Below, in pieces: positions 8,059 through 17,274 of a stretch of 64,000 bases of DNA. The notes below the pieces were generated by a model. That model was not told where the DNA came from. It did no database searches and saw only the letters and a program-made list of their open reading frames with translations. The stretch spans positions 102,963 through 166,962 of the forward strand of contig JADJZF010000010.1 in NCBI GenBank assembly GCA_016719395.1, written 5' to 3'. Source of the DNA: Candidatus Amarobacter glycogenicus (lineage in GTDB: Bacteria; Chloroflexota; Dehalococcoidia; Tepidiformales; Tepidiformaceae). Within the stretch, counting starts at the first letter, position 1, and every line of letters starts with the position of its first letter. Both the position numbers and the translations under genes were made by a program.

Positions 8059-9244
8059 TCACCCCGTCTCGTCCCAGCGTCTCAATCTCACCGTGCGTCA
8101 TTCCAAGCAGCCCGCGATAGATCTCGTCGTTGTGCTCGCCGACCGATGGCGCCGGGTTGTAGACCCGCCCGGCCGCATGCGACAGCCGGGGATACGGCGC
8201 CGGAGTAATCACCGGCCCGACATGCGGGTCGTCGATGCTCACCAGGTCTTCCCGAGCCGCGAAGTGTGGGTCGGCGAAGATATCGGCGATGCTGTTCACC
8301 GGGCCGTACGGTACCCGGAATGCATCGAGCACTGCGTACAGCGGTTTCGCATCCTGGGCGTTTACCCACTCGCGGATCACCTGGTGGAGTTCCGCCTCGT
8401 TCGCCAGCCGGGATTCGTGGTCGCAGAACTTCGGGTCCTGGGGCAGGTCCGGCAGGCCCATTGCATCGCACAGGCGCTGGAAGATCTGGGGATTGAGCGC
8501 CAGCACCAGCACCCAGTGCCCGTCCCGCGTCAGGAACTGCTCGCCGGGGATGGACCACGAGCGGACATTTCCACGGCGCTCGCGGATGATGCCCTCGCGG
8601 CTGTACTCGGCCGCCATCGGCCCGCTGTAGCGAAAAATCGACTCGTAGAGAGAGAGGTCCACCACCTGCGGTTCGTCGCAGTTCGCGTTGTCTCGGTGGT
8701 AGACGGCGGCGAGGATCGCCAGCGCCCCGAACGTCCCGCTCACGTAGTCCCCGAGCATGTAGCCGGGATGGACCGGCGGTTGGTCCGCCTCCCCGGTGAC
8801 GTAGATGAGCCCGCCTATCGCCTGTCCGATCCGGTCGTACGAGGTGCGGTCGCGGTACGGGCCGGTCTGTCCGAATCCAGAGATGCGCACGTAGATCAGG
8901 CGCGGGTTGGCTTCGTTCAGGTCGTCCGGCCCGATGCCCCAGCGCTCGACCGTCCCCGGCGAGAAGTTCTCGACGATCGCGTCCGCCGCGGCCACGAGCC
9001 GCTTCAGCACCGGCGCCGCCTCGGGGCGGTGAAGGTCGAGCGTGACGGACTTCTTGTTGCGCTGCTCGCCTGCGCGGCTCGAGTTCGTGTGCGCCGCGAT
9101 GTCCCCCTTGAGCGAGGGCATCTCGATGCGGATCACCTCGGCGCCCATGTCAGCGAGTAGCGAGCTGACGAACGGGCCAGCGAGGACCTGCCCGGCGTCA
9201 ATGATCCTGAGCCCCGCGAGGAGCCGGTCATGCGGTTGCGACAT
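8054..9244 (-). CDS. CaiB/BaiF family CoA-transferase (third of three)
   Basis: A 396-residue family III CoA-transferase, which moves CoA between carboxylic acids through an enzyme-bound anhydride on an Asp. The N-terminus (LLAGLRIIDAGQVLAGPF, then DMGAEVIRIE) is the Rossmann-like start of the family. The segment YMLGDYVSG supplies the expected catalytic Asp. It starts with ATG at 9244, ten bases after the end of the second CoA-transferase gene, and is the last gene of a three-gene operon. Substrate unknown. Confidence 0.88.
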   Translation of the reverse strand: MSQPHDRLLAGLRIIDAGQVLAGPFVSSLLADMGAEVIRIEMPSLKGDIAAHTNSSRAGEQRNKKSVTLDLHRPEAAPVLKRLVAAADAIVENFSPGTVERWGIGPDDLNEANPRLIYVRISGFGQTGPYRDRTSYDRIGQAIGGLIYVTGEADQPPVHPGYMLGDYVSGTFGALAILAAVYHRDNANCDEPQVVDLSLYESIFRYSGPMAAEYSREGIIRERRGNVRSWSIPGEQFLTRDGHWVLVLALNPQIFQRLCDAMGLPDLPQDPKFCDHESRLANEAELHQVIREWVNAQDAKPLYAVLDAFRVPYGPVNSIADIFADPHFAAREDLVSIDDPHVGPVITPAPYPRLSHAAGRVYNPAPSVGEHNDEIYRGLLGMTHGEIETLGRDGVI

Positions 9245-9254
9245 GAACTCCCTC

Positions 9255-10481
9255 CTAACCGATTCCCGGGTTCACGGGGGCGCCCGAAATGATGACCAGG
9301 CGCTCCAACTCCGCCATCTCGGCATCCCCCAACCCCAGGAGACCCCGCAAGATCTCATCGTTGTGCTCGCCGAAGAGTGGCGCGTGGCGCTTCATCTCCG
9401 GCCTTGCTTCGCGGAGCTGCCAGGCGCTGCGCGGCTGCTTCCATGCGTGCATTCGCGGGTGTGGAAGCTCCTTCCAGAACCCGCGTTCATTCAGGTGACG
9501 GTCCTCATGCACCGTCACCGTGTTGAGCACCCGTCCCACCGGGATAGCCCGCGCCGCCAGTTGTTCGAGCACCCACTGTGGGTCCTTCCCGGCTGTCCAC
9601 TCCGAGAGCCAGCGGTCGATCTCGTCCAGCCGGGCACTCGCACTCAGTCCCCCAGGGCCCGCTTCGAGTCCGAAGTGGTGGGCGAAATCGTTCCACTGCC
9701 CCTCGGTCCGGAAGGTGATTGCCACCCACTGCTCTTCGCCGGCACAGCGGTAAACGCCCTGTGCGAAGGAGCGGGCGTCGCGGTTCCCGTGCTGCGTGGT
9801 CTCTTCGCCGCGGAGCGAGGCGGCCACGAAGGCTTCACCGATGAGCGTCGACATCACCTCCCGCTGGCCAAGGTCGATGAACGCCCCCTCACCGGTCTTC
9901 CGCCGCTGGATGAGCGCCAGCGCGACTGCGGCTGCAGCTGCCATCCCCGCGACCGGGTCGCCATAAGAGAGTCCGGTCTTCATGGGCACGCCGTCGTCCC
10001 CATAACCGGTCAACGAAGCCAGCCCGCTCATCTGCTCGATGATCGGCCCGAAGCCCACCTGGTCGCGTTCGGGCCCGGTCTTTCCATAGCCCGCCATGCT
10101 CACCAGGATGATGTCCGGCTTCGCCGCCCGCAGCGTCTCGAGGCCGAGCCCGAGGTTGTCCAGCACGTCCGCGCGGTAGTTCTCGATGACCACGTCACAC
10201 TTGGCCGCCAGCTTCAGGAACGTCTGCCGTCCCAACTCCTGCGCCAGGTCCAGCGTCAGGGACTTCTTGTCGCGGCTGTAGTCGTTGAAGTACCACGACG
10301 CATTCCAGGGTTCGGCCTCGTCAGGCAGGGGGATGAGCGTGCGAATGTTGTCCCACGCACGTGGCGACTCGATCTTGATGACCTCCGCGCCCATTTCCGC
10401 CAGCACGCGCGTGGCGAAGGGACCGGCCCACATCATCGTCAGGTCGGCGACGCGGATACCTTCGAGGGGCAGCTTCTTCAT
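9255..10481 (-). CDS. CaiB/BaiF family CoA-transferase (second of three)
   Basis: A 408-residue family III CoA-transferase. It opens with LEGIRVADLTMMWAGPFAT and EMGAEVIKIESP, and GLSYGDPVAGM carries the likely catalytic Asp. The frame stays open upstream, but ATG 10481 overlaps the TGA of the preceding CoA-transferase (ATGA), which fixes the start and implies translational coupling. Its partner is the frameshifted gene 10478-11558. Paired CaiB-type proteins can form heteromers in other bacteria; that is only a possibility here. Confidence 0.88.
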   Translation of the reverse strand: MKKLPLEGIRVADLTMMWAGPFATRVLAEMGAEVIKIESPRAWDNIRTLIPLPDEAEPWNASWYFNDYSRDKKSLTLDLAQELGRQTFLKLAAKCDVVIENYRADVLDNLGLGLETLRAAKPDIILVSMAGYGKTGPERDQVGFGPIIEQMSGLASLTGYGDDGVPMKTGLSYGDPVAGMAAAAAVALALIQRRKTGEGAFIDLGQREVMSTLIGEAFVAASLRGEETTQHGNRDARSFAQGVYRCAGEEQWVAITFRTEGQWNDFAHHFGLEAGPGGLSASARLDEIDRWLSEWTAGKDPQWVLEQLAARAIPVGRVLNTVTVHEDRHLNERGFWKELPHPRMHAWKQPRSAWQLREARPEMKRHAPLFGEHNDEILRGLLGLGDAEMAELERLVIISGAPVNPGIG

Positions 10482-11558
10482 GGCCGCGCCCCGAGCCACT
10501 CGGCAAGCACGCCAGTGGTGTCGGCGCCGGCCCCATGGAGTTCTCCCGGTACCCACGGCAGCCCCACGAAGGGCCTCCCGGGCACCATTGCGACGCCATC
10601 CGGCGTCGTGACCGCATCAAAGAAGTGGCGTTCCGCCAGGCTCGCGTTGGCGAGCAGGTCGCCCGGAGTCATCACTGCGCCGAACGGCACCTTGTACGTC
10701 GCCCCCAGGTCCAGGATCTCCTGCTTCGTGCGGTCGGCGAACCACGCGTAGAACTTCGCCTGCAGCTCGTCGTCGTGGTTCGGTCGCTGCATCCGGTCCC
10801 GAAAACGTGGCTCCCCCAGCTCCGGGTCGCCGACGACGCTGAAGAGCGCAGGGATCTGGCGTTCGAGCGCGCACACCCTGCAAACCCGTCCGCGCACGGG
10901 TAGATCCCCATGACGCGCGGACGTGGTTCCCCGCGCGCATGCTCGCCGTCCCGTTGTACGCCCCGCCCGGCCCGTAGAGCTCGAGCATCCCGGCCATGCA
11001 CTCCTGCAGGGAAATGTCGACCCAGTCGCCTTCGCCGTGAATAAGCGACCCCAGGTAAGCCGTCACGGCCGCCCCAAAGCCGTTCAGCCCGCCCAGGTAG
11101 AGCGCCTGGCTTCCGCCCGTGACGAGCGGTTCCCGCTGTGGCATGCCGGTGAGCGACATAATTCCGCCCATCGCGAACGAGGTGATGTTCGAAGCCTCGA
11201 AGCCCGCGTAGGGGCCGTCCTGCCCGAACGGAGTGATCGACACGACCACCAGCCCGGGCTTCCTGGCGCGCAGGGCTTCGGGCTGCACCCGCCGGAGATG
11301 TTTCACGATGTCACCCGGGTTGTCCCCTTCGATGACGATGTCAGCTGCCAGCGCCAGCGCCCGTGGGTCGGACGTCGGCGCTACCCTCCGCTTCCCCGCC
11401 AGGAGATACACCTGCTCGTCCGTAGTCAGCGATTCCTCTGCCGGGTCCAGGCGCACCACGTCCGCGCCGAACCCCGCCAGCCACCTGGCCGCGAACGCGA
11501 CCGGGATCCCCCCGCCGATTTCGAGGACGCGGACGTCCTTCAGCACTGGGTCACTCAT
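10478..11558 (-). pseudogene. CaiB/BaiF family CoA-transferase (first of three), two frameshifts
   Basis: The first two-thirds read as a CoA-transferase (VLKDVRVLEIGGGIPVAF, GFGADVVRLDP, ITPFGQDGPYAGFE). After GNHVRASWG the family sequence continues in a second frame (IYPCADGFAG) and then a third (VCALERQIPALF through LLANASLAERHFF) to the TGA at 10478. Both shifts, near 10907 and 10876, lie in G runs and look like single missing bases. The region where relatives carry a catalytic Asp reads ALYLGGLNGFG with no Asp. The ATGA overlap with the next gene is intact, so sequence error or very recent damage is plausible. Confidence 0.75.
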
Positions 11559-11619
11559 GGCGAGCGATTCTACGGTGCGGCGCCGGGTTTCAGGTATCGG
11601 TCACCCGGTTCACCGGAAC

Positions 11620-12048
11620 TCACTCCAGCCGGGACTCGCCGACCGGGTCCCGCGGCACATCCTGGTTCGCATTCACCATATGGTGCGCCAGCGGACCGAA
11701 CCGTTCGAAAACGACGCCGACAACATCGTCGGCGACGCCCTCTTCCTGCCAGGCTTCGCGCATGTAGCGCAGCCAGCGCCCCGCTGCCAGGTCGTCGATG
11801 ACGAATGGAAAGTGGCGGATTCGAAGTCGCGGGTGCCCATACCGCTGGGAGTACGCGGGCGGTCCCCCGAGCCACTGCAGCAGGAACAGTTTGAGCTTTT
11901 CCTTGCCCGGCTCCAGGTCCTCCGGATAGATCGGACGCATGTGGCTGTCCGCCTCGATGCGCACGTAAAACGACTCGACAATGCGCGAGATGGCGTCCGC
12001 GCCGCCCACGCGCGCCAGCATGGAATCCGTGATGCTCGGCTCGGTCAT
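11620..12048 (-). CDS. Truncated haemoglobin, group II (GlbO-like)
   Basis: A 142-residue 2-over-2 globin. Distinctive group II/O segments are YPEDLEPGKEKLKLFLLQWL, a GGPPAYSQRYGHPRLRIRH stretch with the proximal His, and a C-terminal WLRYMREAW with the conserved Trp. Such proteins bind O2 or NO and are linked to NO detoxification or O2 handling. The gene stands alone: a CoA-transferase operon lies downstream on the same strand, and an antitoxin gene diverges from its promoter side 109 bases away. Confidence 0.9.
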   Translation of the reverse strand: MTEPSITDSMLARVGGADAISRIVESFYVRIEADSHMRPIYPEDLEPGKEKLKLFLLQWLGGPPAYSQRYGHPRLRIRHFPFVIDDLAAGRWLRYMREAWQEEGVADDVVGVVFERFGPLAHHMVNANQDVPRDPVGESRLE

Positions 12049-12156
12049 GGATCCCGATTGTCGATTCGGGGCGCCCGCTTGTCGAACACTGCCTCGCGCT
12101 CGTACTTACTCGCCGCGAGACTTCCGGGAGCTAAAGTACCGGACGAGGTATCGAAT

Positions 12157-12459
12157 TTGAGCACTCTCAGCGTCTCTACCGGCATCGTCCCGCTTGGCGA
12201 ATTCAAGGCCAACGCCGCGAAGCTGCTCCGCCAGCTGCGCGACTCTGGTTCGCCGCTGGTCATCACCCAAAACGGCCGCCCCGCGGCCGTCCTCCTCACT
12301 CCCGAGGCCTACGACGCGCTCGCCGCCGCCGCCCCCATCAGGGCGTCGATGGATTCGTTCAGCACCCCGCCCGCTCCGCCGGCGGAGGATGTGGTCGGCT
12401 GGCTAGACACCTGGGCGACCGAAAACGAGATCCCTCTCCCGCCGGCGTTCCCCGCTTGA
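12157..12459 (+). CDS. Phd/YefM-type antitoxin, no toxin partner
   Basis: A 100-residue protein with the Phd/YefM DNA-binding N-terminus: VPLGEFKANAAKLLRQLRDS, then LVITQNGRPAAVLLTPEAYDAL. The C-terminal 35 residues (PPAPPAEDVVGWLDTW) would be the disordered toxin-neutralising tail. The start is TTG at 12157, eight bases after GGACGAGG. Antitoxins of this type repress their own operon and neutralise Doc, YoeB or RelE toxins. No toxin frame follows: the next gene is convergent and only 16 bases away. It may be an orphan antitoxin. Confidence 0.8.
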   Translation: MSTLSVSTGIVPLGEFKANAAKLLRQLRDSGSPLVITQNGRPAAVLLTPEAYDALAAAAPIRASMDSFSTPPAPPAEDVVGWLDTWATENEIPLPPAFPA

Positions 12460-12475
12460 GTCTCGGCGAGGCGGC

Positions 12476-13819
12476 CTACCGCGGGTGATTCGCCGTCGCA
12501 GCGGCGACTGCCTTCATCACCATCGTCTCAAGTACCGGGTGCCCTACTTCGGAGAACTCGTAGCGCGCCCGGATGATGGGCATCGACACCTTGATCAGGG
12601 CAGCCAGGTCGATCGGCGTCCCCGAAACGACAACCTCAGCGCCCGAAGCATTGATGGTCGCTCGGAGCGCCTCGATCTGGTGTTCGCTGTAACCGACGGC
12701 TGGCAACACGGCCCCGATGTGCGGGTAAGCCGAATAGACCTCCCGGATCGCGCGGGCGGCATGGGCCCGCGGGTCGAGGATCTCCCGCGCACCCGCCTCT
12801 CGCGCAGCCACGAAACCCGCGCCGTACGGCATCCCGCCGTGCGTAATCGTCGGTCCATCATCTACGACCAGTACCCGCCGTCCCCGGACGGCCCCAGGAT
12901 CGTCGAGGTGGATCGGCAGCGCCCCGCGCACCACCGTCGCGCTTGGGTTGAGGTGGCGGGCCGCGTGTTCGGCTGCTTCGACCTGTTCATGAGTCGCGGC
13001 GTTCGTCTTGCTAACGACAATGACATCGGCCATCCGGAGCACGGCTTCTCCCGGATGGTAGGCTTCGGCCTGGTCCGCCCGGAGCGCGTCCAGCACAGCA
13101 ACCTGGATGTCCGGCCGGAAGAACGGGAAATCGTTGTTCCCGCCGTCCCACACGATGACGTCGGCTTCCGCTTCGGCGGCCGCGAGGACCGCCGCGTAGT
13201 CCACGCCGGCGAACACCACGGAGCCCGCGGCTACGTGCGCTTCGTACTCCTCGCGCTCCTCCGCCGTACACTCCGCTGCCGAAATGTCTGCCTTCGATGC
13301 GAACCGCTGCGCTCGCTGCCGCCCAAGGTCGCCGTAGGGCATGGGATGACGCACCACCGCGACCTTCCGCCCGTGGCTCGCAATCCGCCCGGCGATCCAC
13401 CGCGAAAGCGGCGACTTCCCTGAGCCCGTCCGCGCTGCCGTCACCGCGACGACCGGCACGTTCGCTTCCAGACAGGTGCTCCCGGGGCCGAGCAGGACAA
13501 AGTCGGCGCCGGCGGCGAGCGAACGGGAGGCCGCGTGCATGACTGCTTCGTGGGTCACGTCGCTGTAGGCGAAGACGACCCGGTTTGCCCCGAGCTTCCG
13601 GCAGAGGTCCTCGAAGTGGGCTTCGTCTTCGATCGGGATCCCGTGAGGGTACAGCGGCCCCGCCAGTGAAGCCGGATACCGTCGCCCGGAGATCCCGGGG
13701 ATCTGCGCGCCTGTGAAAGCCACGACCTCGGTCGCCGGGTCGTCCCGGTACACCATGTTGAAGTTGTGAAAGTCTCGCCCTGCTGCGCCGAGGATGATGG
13801 TCCGCACCCGATTGCTCAT
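12476..13819 (-). CDS. COG2403-type predicted GTPase / cyclic 2,3-diphosphoglycerate synthetase-like
   Basis: A 447-residue P-loop protein. It starts with a Rossmann-like RTIILGAAGRDFHNFN and contains a Walker A-like TAARTGSGKSPLSRWI near residue 135, then VIVWDGGNNDFPFF and VIVVSKTNAA (NKxD-like SKTN). The pattern fits the COG2403 family, which includes archaeal cyclic 2,3-diphosphoglycerate synthetase-like proteins but is mostly uncharacterised in bacteria. The ATG at 13819 gives the family's usual length; the frame is open further upstream. Isolated on the minus strand, facing the antitoxin gene. Activity is a guess. Confidence 0.72.
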   Translation of the reverse strand: MSNRVRTIILGAAGRDFHNFNMVYRDDPATEVVAFTGAQIPGISGRRYPASLAGPLYPHGIPIEDEAHFEDLCRKLGANRVVFAYSDVTHEAVMHAASRSLAAGADFVLLGPGSTCLEANVPVVAVTAARTGSGKSPLSRWIAGRIASHGRKVAVVRHPMPYGDLGRQRAQRFASKADISAAECTAEEREEYEAHVAAGSVVFAGVDYAAVLAAAEAEADVIVWDGGNNDFPFFRPDIQVAVLDALRADQAEAYHPGEAVLRMADVIVVSKTNAATHEQVEAAEHAARHLNPSATVVRGALPIHLDDPGAVRGRRVLVVDDGPTITHGGMPYGAGFVAAREAGAREILDPRAHAARAIREVYSAYPHIGAVLPAVGYSEHQIEALRATINASGAEVVVSGTPIDLAALIKVSMPIIRARYEFSEVGHPVLETMVMKAVAAATANHPR

Positions 13820-14145
13820 GCTGCATTCTCCCAGAAGTTGTTCCGCTCCGGGCAACGTCTCCGGGGAGCCAACTGCGCTCCTCGCGGGCACGCCCCGCCA
13901 TCGTGCCGGCGCCCCACGGTGTCTGGCAGTCACCGTTCGGGGCAGAGGTTCGACCCGCGACGGACGGCCGCGCGAGGTATCTGTTCCTGCGCGAGCCGCC
14001 CGCACGGTCCTACTTGCGACGCCCTCCTATTCGGCCCCGGATGGCATCCAATTCGGGGCCAATCGGACATCTCGGTACGCAAGTGCGCAGGGCATAGTTG
14101 TCCCGGGTCGGCGGGGGTCCGCCGAAAACACGCCTGGGGGAAAGC
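13820..14145. other. Divergent intergenic region
   Basis: About 325 bases between the COG2403-like gene and the zinc-ribbon gene. No supported gene, RNA or clear inverted repeat was found. It must hold promoters for both directions, but I could not pick convincing -35/-10 boxes. Confidence 0.4.
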
Positions 14146-15144
14146 ATGGCTGCGACACCTGTCTCCTGTACGTCTTGTGGGGCACTGATCGCCGAGGGCG
14201 CGGCATTCTGCCCCGCGTGTGGTGCACGCCAGGAGCCACCGGCGACGTGCCAGTCCTGCGGCGCCTTGGTCAAACTTGGAGCGCGCTTCTGTCCCTCCTG
14301 CGGTGCCAGCACGGCTCCAGAGGCGCTCCCTCATCCCCCGGCTCCAGCGGCATGCTCCTCGTGCGGTTCGGAGTTGGCCCCCGACGCCCGGTTCTGTGCC
14401 GCCTGCGGCGCAAAGGCATCCCAGGCGGTAGCGCGCGTCGAAGCTCCAGCGGTGGCGCCCGCCGCGCCGGTGGCGGAGGTCTGCGGCTCCTGCGGCACCG
14501 TCCTCAAGCACGGAGCGCGCTTTTGCGGGAAGTGCGGCACCCCGCAATTGCCGTCGGCCGTCGAGTCTCCTGCTCTTCCGACACCACAACAGGCGGCCGC
14601 ACCACATCGAGCCGATCCTTTTGGTTCGCGCGCCGCCCCCCGCCCTCCTGCGCGCCGCGTTCCACCCCCAGCGACCCCGGCGAGTGCGGCCGGCGGCAAG
14701 GCCCTAACCTGGCGCGACCTCGTACTTGGCGGCGGCCTCGCTGCCGCGTTTCTTAGCGTCTTCTTCGACTGGATCTCGTCCGGCCCGTTTGGAGCCGGCC
14801 CGTTGGACGCCGACGCTCGCTTCCGCATCGGCGACTGGCTGAGCACCGACAAGCTCGACGGGTATCTCGTCCTGTTGCTTGCCGCTGCCGGGCTCGCGGC
14901 GATGGTCCTCGCGCGCCTTGGTCGCGCCGGGGGACCATGGCAGCGGCTCCTTCCGAACGTCCCGATGGTGGCCGGGAGCCTGCTCACGGCCATCGCAGTC
15001 ATCGAGTACCAGTTCATCACCAGCAAGTGGAAAGAACTCGATGTCGACGTCGCCTTCGGCGTGTACCTGCTTCTGCTCGGCGGTGTGGCCGCGGCCGTCT
15101 CCCGGTTCGTCCCAAACCAGCGAATAGGCCAGGCTCCTGGCTGA
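14146..15144 (+). CDS. Membrane protein with four zinc ribbons
   Basis: A 332-residue protein. The N-terminal 145 residues hold four CxxC...CxxC zinc ribbons in a row (CTSCG...CPACG, CQSCG...CPSCG, CSSCG...CAACG, CGSCG...CGKCG), separated by Ala/Pro linkers. A Pro/Ala-rich linker follows, then four likely membrane helices (for example LGGGLAAAFLSVFFDW and YLVLLLAAAGLAAMVL). The start is ATG 14146 after GGGGGAAAG. It is one of three neighbouring genes that begin with such ribbons. Proteins of this build are common and uncharacterised in several G+C-rich phyla. The ribbons should be cytoplasmic. Function unknown. Confidence 0.8.
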   Translation: MAATPVSCTSCGALIAEGAAFCPACGARQEPPATCQSCGALVKLGARFCPSCGASTAPEALPHPPAPAACSSCGSELAPDARFCAACGAKASQAVARVEAPAVAPAAPVAEVCGSCGTVLKHGARFCGKCGTPQLPSAVESPALPTPQQAAAPHRADPFGSRAAPRPPARRVPPPATPASAAGGKALTWRDLVLGGGLAAAFLSVFFDWISSGPFGAGPLDADARFRIGDWLSTDKLDGYLVLLLAAAGLAAMVLARLGRAGGPWQRLLPNVPMVAGSLLTAIAVIEYQFITSKWKELDVDVAFGVYLLLLGGVAAAVSRFVPNQRIGQAPG

Positions 15145-15185
15145 CCCATTCCCGCTCTGCCGGGCAGCGTCGCGCCGGCGGCCCG

Positions 15186-17047
15186 CTACCTCTTCGTCAG
15201 CGTCACACTCTGGTCGACAATCTTCATCGTGTCCGGAGTGACCGACAGATCCAGCGTCTTCAGGTCGTTCGTGTTCAGGATGGCGTTGACGATCCGGGTG
15301 CCCACCGCGGAGGGCAGGTTCCCTGCTTCAACCGACTTCACCTCGATCCGGGGCCGATCGCCGGAGAGGTCGAGCGTTCCGCGCGCCAACACCTTGATGT
15401 CGCGTCCGAGGTACGAGACCGTACCCGTTGCCTCGCCGTATCCGCTGGGGCAAAGGTAGACCTGCAGATCCTCGACAGGCGCGTCTTTCTCCTCAACCCA
15501 CTCGACGCCGCGTGAAGTGATGTGCGTCTCGCTGAACGTTACCGACGCCGGGCCCGTGGCCGCGGATGCCTTGAACTCCTTCCAGAGCGTCCGCGATTGC
15601 TGGGCGGCTGCAGTCGAAACCGGGATCGTCCGGTCCGCGCACGCCTCTGGTGTCCCCGTGAAAATCAGGACGGCGCCCATCACGATGGCTCCAATCACGA
15701 GGCCCCCGAGCGTTGCGATCGCGATCACGATGATCCGGATGAGAGAGACACCGGACCTTACGCCCGCCGCTGCGCCGGCAGCGCCTCCGACCCGTACCGG
15801 CCCGGGCCCGCCAGGCCCAGCCGTTCCGCCGGGGATTCCCGCGGGCTGACCGCCAACACGGACGGGCCCGGTGAAGCCTGGGCCTGTCGGGCCTCCCGGC
15901 CCGGTTGGTCCGCCAGGGGTGCCCGCGGGCTGACCGCCAACACGGACGGGCCCGGTGAAGCCGGGGCCTGCTGGGCCTCCCGGCCCGGTTGGTCCGCCAG
16001 GGGCGCCTGCGGGCTGGCCGCCGACGCGGACTGGCTCGGTGAAGCCGGGGCCTGTGGGGCCCCCCGGCCCGGTTGGTCCGCCAGGGATGCCCGCGGACTG
16101 GCCGCCAACACGGACTGGCTCAGTGAAGCCTGGGCCTGTCGGGCCCCGGCGGTTGGTCCTCCAGGGGTGCCTGCGGGCTGGCCGCCGACGCGGACTGGCT
16201 CGGTGAAACCGGGACCTGTGGGGCTGCCCGGCCCGGTTGGTCCGCCAGGAGTGCCTGCGGGCTGGCCGCCGACGCGGACTGGCTCGGTGAAGCCGGGGCC
16301 TGTGGGGCTGCCCGGGCCGCCGGATGAAGGCCCAGTCCCCGCTCCGCCTTGTGCGCCCCCTCCACTCGTGGGGGAGCCCGCCCCTGGCGCTGCCTGACCC
16401 CCGGGCGCGGCGGCCGGTCCGCCGTTCGCGGGCAATCCAGTACCCGGTGTCGCGAGAGACGCTTCTGCCCCGGGAGTGCCTCCGGCAGGGATCGATGTCT
16501 CTCCAGCGGGCGGGACGCCGGCGTTCGCCGCCCGAGCGACATCTCCTGCCGCGCGGGATACCGCATCTCCGATGTCCGACGCTGCACCACCCGCTCCCGC
16601 CGATGCGGCCCCTTCGGCGGCGCCCTCGATGCCCTCGGCTGCGTCTGCCGCGGCCCGGGTGATCGACTCGCCCAGGGAAGACGCCGTGCCGGCGGCGCTG
16701 CCGGGAACGGGACCAGCGGCGGCCGCCGCTTCCCCGGCAGCTTGGCCTCCCCCGAACTGTGTCGCCGCCGCCATTCCAGCTGCGCCCAGTCCCGCGCCTG
16801 CCCCGGCAGCCTTCCCCAACAGTCCGCCTATGCCGCCGCCCGAGCGCTCCGCGCCGCTGCCAAGCGGCTGGCCGCACGCGTCACAGAACGCGGAGCCGGG
16901 CGCATTCGTCCCGCCGCACTGTCCACAGGCAATTTCCGATGCCTCAGCCTGAGGCGCCGCCGCCTCGTTCGTCACAACCCGGGCGCCGCATTCCTGGCAG
17001 AACGCAGCCCCGTCGATGACCTTCTTCCCACAGGACTCACAAAACAT
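15186..17047 (-). pseudogene. Zinc-ribbon, collagen-like-repeat, membrane-anchored protein with frameshift
   Basis: Starting at 17047, two zinc ribbons (CESCG...CQECG, CGQCG...CDACG) are followed by about 150 Ala/Gly-rich residues. Then come 28-residue repeats of the type GFTEPVRVGGQPAG plus PGGPTGPGGPTGP. At about 16150 four bases are missing relative to the other repeats, and the frame changes. The repeats continue in the new frame, then a membrane segment (LIRIIVIAIATLGGLVIGAI) and a C-terminal domain of about 150 residues (SVTFSETHITSR, GTLDLSGDRPRIEVKSVEAG). That domain loosely recalls DUF2993/LmeA-like lipid-binding domains. Without the 4-base loss it would be one protein of about 620 residues. 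Divergent from the zinc-ribbon gene at 17275. Confidence 0.7.
15841..16340 (-). repeat. Six tandem 84-bp collagen-like repeats
   Basis: Repeat units begin at 15841, 15925, 16009, 16093, 16173 and 16257. Every interval is 84 bp except 16093 to 16173, which is 80. Each unit encodes 28 residues rich in GPx triplets plus the fixed block TEPVRVGGQPAG (TGPVRVGGQPAG in two units). The 4-base deficit causes the frameshift in the host gene. Such repeats expand and contract by slippage and are also prone to assembly error. Confidence 0.9.
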
Positions 17048-17274
17048 GGCACCCTCCGCCGCCTATCGTCGTCGTTCTCACGGGCGAAGTCGGCGTCCCC
17101 GCGGCCAAAAGTCGCCGCCCATTCGGCCCCTGCTGCGAGTTGGGTCCGCAAACGTTCGATCGGCCCCACAGCCTGCCCCCTGTGGCCGCTGTCCTCGGAG
17201 CTCCTCGGCGGAATACTCGGTTCGGACGGACGCGCCCGCGATTCCGGCGCTCCCCCAGGGATGGTGACGACCGA

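Noticed and set aside
11233..12156. Plus-strand frame extending the antitoxin by 300 codons
   Set aside because: It is antisense to the CoA-transferase and globin genes; only the last 100 codons look like a protein, with their own ribosome-binding site.
15841..16340. CRISPR array
   Set aside because: The repeats are contiguous 84-bp coding units without unique spacers.
15186..17047. Programmed frameshift in the collagen-like gene
   Set aside because: There is no slippery heptamer; the shift is explained by four missing bases in one repeat unit.
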